Shown: positions 5,263 through 6,306 of the stretch, in pieces
Layout of the letters: the number at the start of each line of letters is the position of its first letter
Numbering within the stretch: position 1 is the first letter of the stretch
Origin: Thiotrichales bacterium
GTDB taxonomy: Bacteria; Pseudomonadota; Gammaproteobacteria; JAAZVR01
Reading direction: 5' to 3'
NCBI GenBank assembly: GCA_018623305.1
Contig: JAAZVR010000067.1
Span: 1-6,306 of the forward strand
Length of the DNA: 6,306 nt
Translations under genes and position numbers: made by a program
Notes under the pieces: model-generated
What the model saw: the letters and a program-made list of their open reading frames with translations, nothing else
Told to the model about the DNA's origin: nothing
Database searches by the model: none

Positions 5263-6176
5263 AGCTCACTGCAAAAATTCCAGGCAATACCATGATTATG
5301 GGCGAACACGCGGTGTTACACGGCTACCCTGCGATTGGGGCTGCGGTTAATCAATACATGCATTTAAGGCTCGCAACACGGACTGATTCAGAAATTCATA
5401 TCCAAAGCGCATTGGGTGAATATCACGCTCAACTTGATAACATTCAGGATGACGAAACGTTTCGATTTATTGTTGAGGCCTTAAATCAATGCCCAACACC
5501 GATCGGCTTTGATTTAACAATCGAGTCTGAATTCTCACATACGGTAGGCCTTGGATCTTCTGCTGCTTTAACCGTTGGAATCATCGCTTTATTACACCGC
5601 TTGCAAGATAAGGCCTTCTGCCAAGCAACTATTTTAAAAAACGCATTATGTGTCGTCCGCAAAGTACAGGGATCAGGCAGCGGCACCGATTTAGCCATCA
5701 GCACTTACGGCGGAATGATTCACTATCAACCCGAGACACTCGTTGTTGAATCCATTCCCTACACTGATGATTACAGCCTGCATTACGTAGGCTATAAAAC
5801 ACCAACCCCCGAGGTCATTCGTCTTGTCAAAGCTCGAGCAGAGCAAGCGCCTGAGCTGTTTCAAAGCCTCTACCGATTAATCGGCCAAACGACAGAAACT
5901 GCAATTCAAGCGGCTCAACAGCACGATTGGTCGACTTGGAGTTTATGTCTAAATACCCACCACGGATTGCAAGACGCATTAGGCACATCGAATCAAGATT
6001 TAAGTGATCTATGCTATACGTTAAGTGAAAAATCTGGAGCGCAAGCCGCTAAAATTTGCGGCTCTGGTTTAGGCGATTGCGTTTTAGCCTACAAGGCCAA
6101 CAAACCTTTTCACACCCAACACCCTATTGAATTTTCCATTGCCCCAGAAGGAGTAACTTTGAATGAATGTCCATGA
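5259..6176 (+). CDS. second GHMP kinase, candidate phosphomevalonate kinase
   Basis: This 305-residue cytoplasmic GHMP kinase has motif 1 AKIPGNTMIMGEHAVLHG (5-22), motif 2 VGLGSSAA (96-103), a VQGSGSGTDLAISTYGG segment with candidate catalytic D144 (136-152), a GYKTPTPEV stretch (178-186) and motif 3 KICGSGLGDCVL (265-276). The family is certain; the substrate is not. Motif 1 (GEHAVxxG) looks like mevalonate kinase, while SGxDxAxSxYGG is closer to phosphomevalonate kinases. A complete pathway needs a mevalonate-5-phosphate kinase, and no other candidate lies in the window, so that role is inferred from context. A mevalonate 3-kinase-type activity is an alternative. ATG 5259 forms a classic ATGA overlap with the preceding stop and is preferred over the in-frame ATG at 5247. 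The 3' end overlaps the decarboxylase start by 14 bp and contains its ribosome binding site. Confidence 0.8.
   Translation: MKLTAKIPGNTMIMGEHAVLHGYPAIGAAVNQYMHLRLATRTDSEIHIQSALGEYHAQLDNIQDDETFRFIVEALNQCPTPIGFDLTIESEFSHTVGLGSSAALTVGIIALLHRLQDKAFCQATILKNALCVVRKVQGSGSGTDLAISTYGGMIHYQPETLVVESIPYTDDYSLHYVGYKTPTPEVIRLVKARAEQAPELFQSLYRLIGQTTETAIQAAQQHDWSTWSLCLNTHHGLQDALGTSNQDLSDLCYTLSEKSGAQAAKICGSGLGDCVLAYKANKPFHTQHPIEFSIAPEGVTLNECP
6146..6153 (+). promoter_or_regulatory. ribosome binding site of mvaD
   Basis: AGAAGGAG lies 9 nt before the ATG at 6163, inside the end of the preceding kinase gene. It is the strongest Shine-Dalgarno among the mevalonate genes and fixes the mvaD start. Confidence 0.6.
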
Positions 6177-6306
6177 ATGCATTGCGAGTATCATCCCTTT
6201 TACTCAACCATTAAATAAGCAAGGGCAAGCCTTTGCTCCGAGCAATATTGCGCTGTCTAAATACTGGGGCAAACGTTGCAACGAATTCAACTTACCCACC
6301 AATGGC
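6163..6306 (+). CDS. mvaD: diphosphomevalonate decarboxylase, N-terminal fragment
   Basis: The first 48 codons of a GHMP-superfamily decarboxylase are present; the rest is beyond the right edge. The diagnostic block APSNIALSKYWGKR (25-38) followed by NEFNLPTN corresponds to the APxNIAxIKYWGKRD...LPxN substrate-binding segment of mevalonate diphosphate decarboxylases. These enzymes use ATP to convert mevalonate 5-diphosphate to IPP and CO2. The conserved lysines K33 and K37 are retained, but the usual Asp after KR is Cys39. About 24 residues precede the block, more than the roughly 10 in yeast or staphylococcal enzymes. The ATG at 6163 follows a strong AGAAGGAG. The gene overlaps the upstream kinase by 14 bp. 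The family also includes mevalonate 3,5-bisphosphate decarboxylases, and the fragment is too short to tell these apart. Confidence 0.9.
   Translation, partial: MNVHECIASIIPFTQPLNKQGQAFAPSNIALSKYWGKRCNEFNLPTNG

Noticed and set aside
4565..5704. Short minus-strand open frames antisense to the kinases
   Set aside because: All are shadows of the two GHMP kinases, whose motifs are unambiguous on the plus strand.

Overview
The window reads as a gammaproteobacterial chromosome segment of moderate GC. It carries an almost complete mevalonate (isoprenoid precursor) operon next to two housekeeping genes. The host assignment rests on a divergent nudE / yrfG pair at the left edge, a neighbourhood typical of Gammaproteobacteria such as Escherichia and Pseudomonas. 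Most members of that class make isopentenyl diphosphate by the MEP route, so a mevalonate operon here is an uncommon, probably acquired or lineage-restricted trait. I cannot name the genus from this sequence alone.

Layout. Positions 1-89 (minus) hold the first 29 codons of nudE, an ADP-sugar/NADH-type Nudix hydrolase. Positions 138-806 (plus) hold yrfG, a HAD-family nucleotidase. A 52-residue ribbon-helix-helix protein lies on the minus strand at 803-961; its stop overlaps the yrfG stop. A 148-bp divergent intergenic region (962-1109) follows, with a strong-looking extended -10 for the small regulator and several short dyads. From 1110 to the right edge all genes are on the plus strand and every junction overlaps: HMG-CoA reductase, type 2 IPP isomerase, HMG-CoA synthase, mevalonate kinase, a second GHMP kinase, and the start of diphosphomevalonate decarboxylase, which the window cuts.

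How the genes work together. MvaS condenses acetyl-CoA with acetoacetyl-CoA to HMG-CoA. HMG-CoA reductase makes mevalonate. The two GHMP kinases and the decarboxylase convert mevalonate to IPP, and Fni equilibrates IPP with DMAPP. Only the acetoacetyl-CoA thiolase is missing, and any cell with a housekeeping thiolase can supply it. The main open questions are which kinase does the phosphomevalonate step (neither is a textbook phosphomevalonate kinase), why the reductase lacks the usual N-terminal ENVIG dimerisation region, and whether the divergent ribbon-helix-helix protein regulates the operon.

No tRNA, rRNA, CRISPR, insertion sequence or convincing rho-independent terminator was seen.
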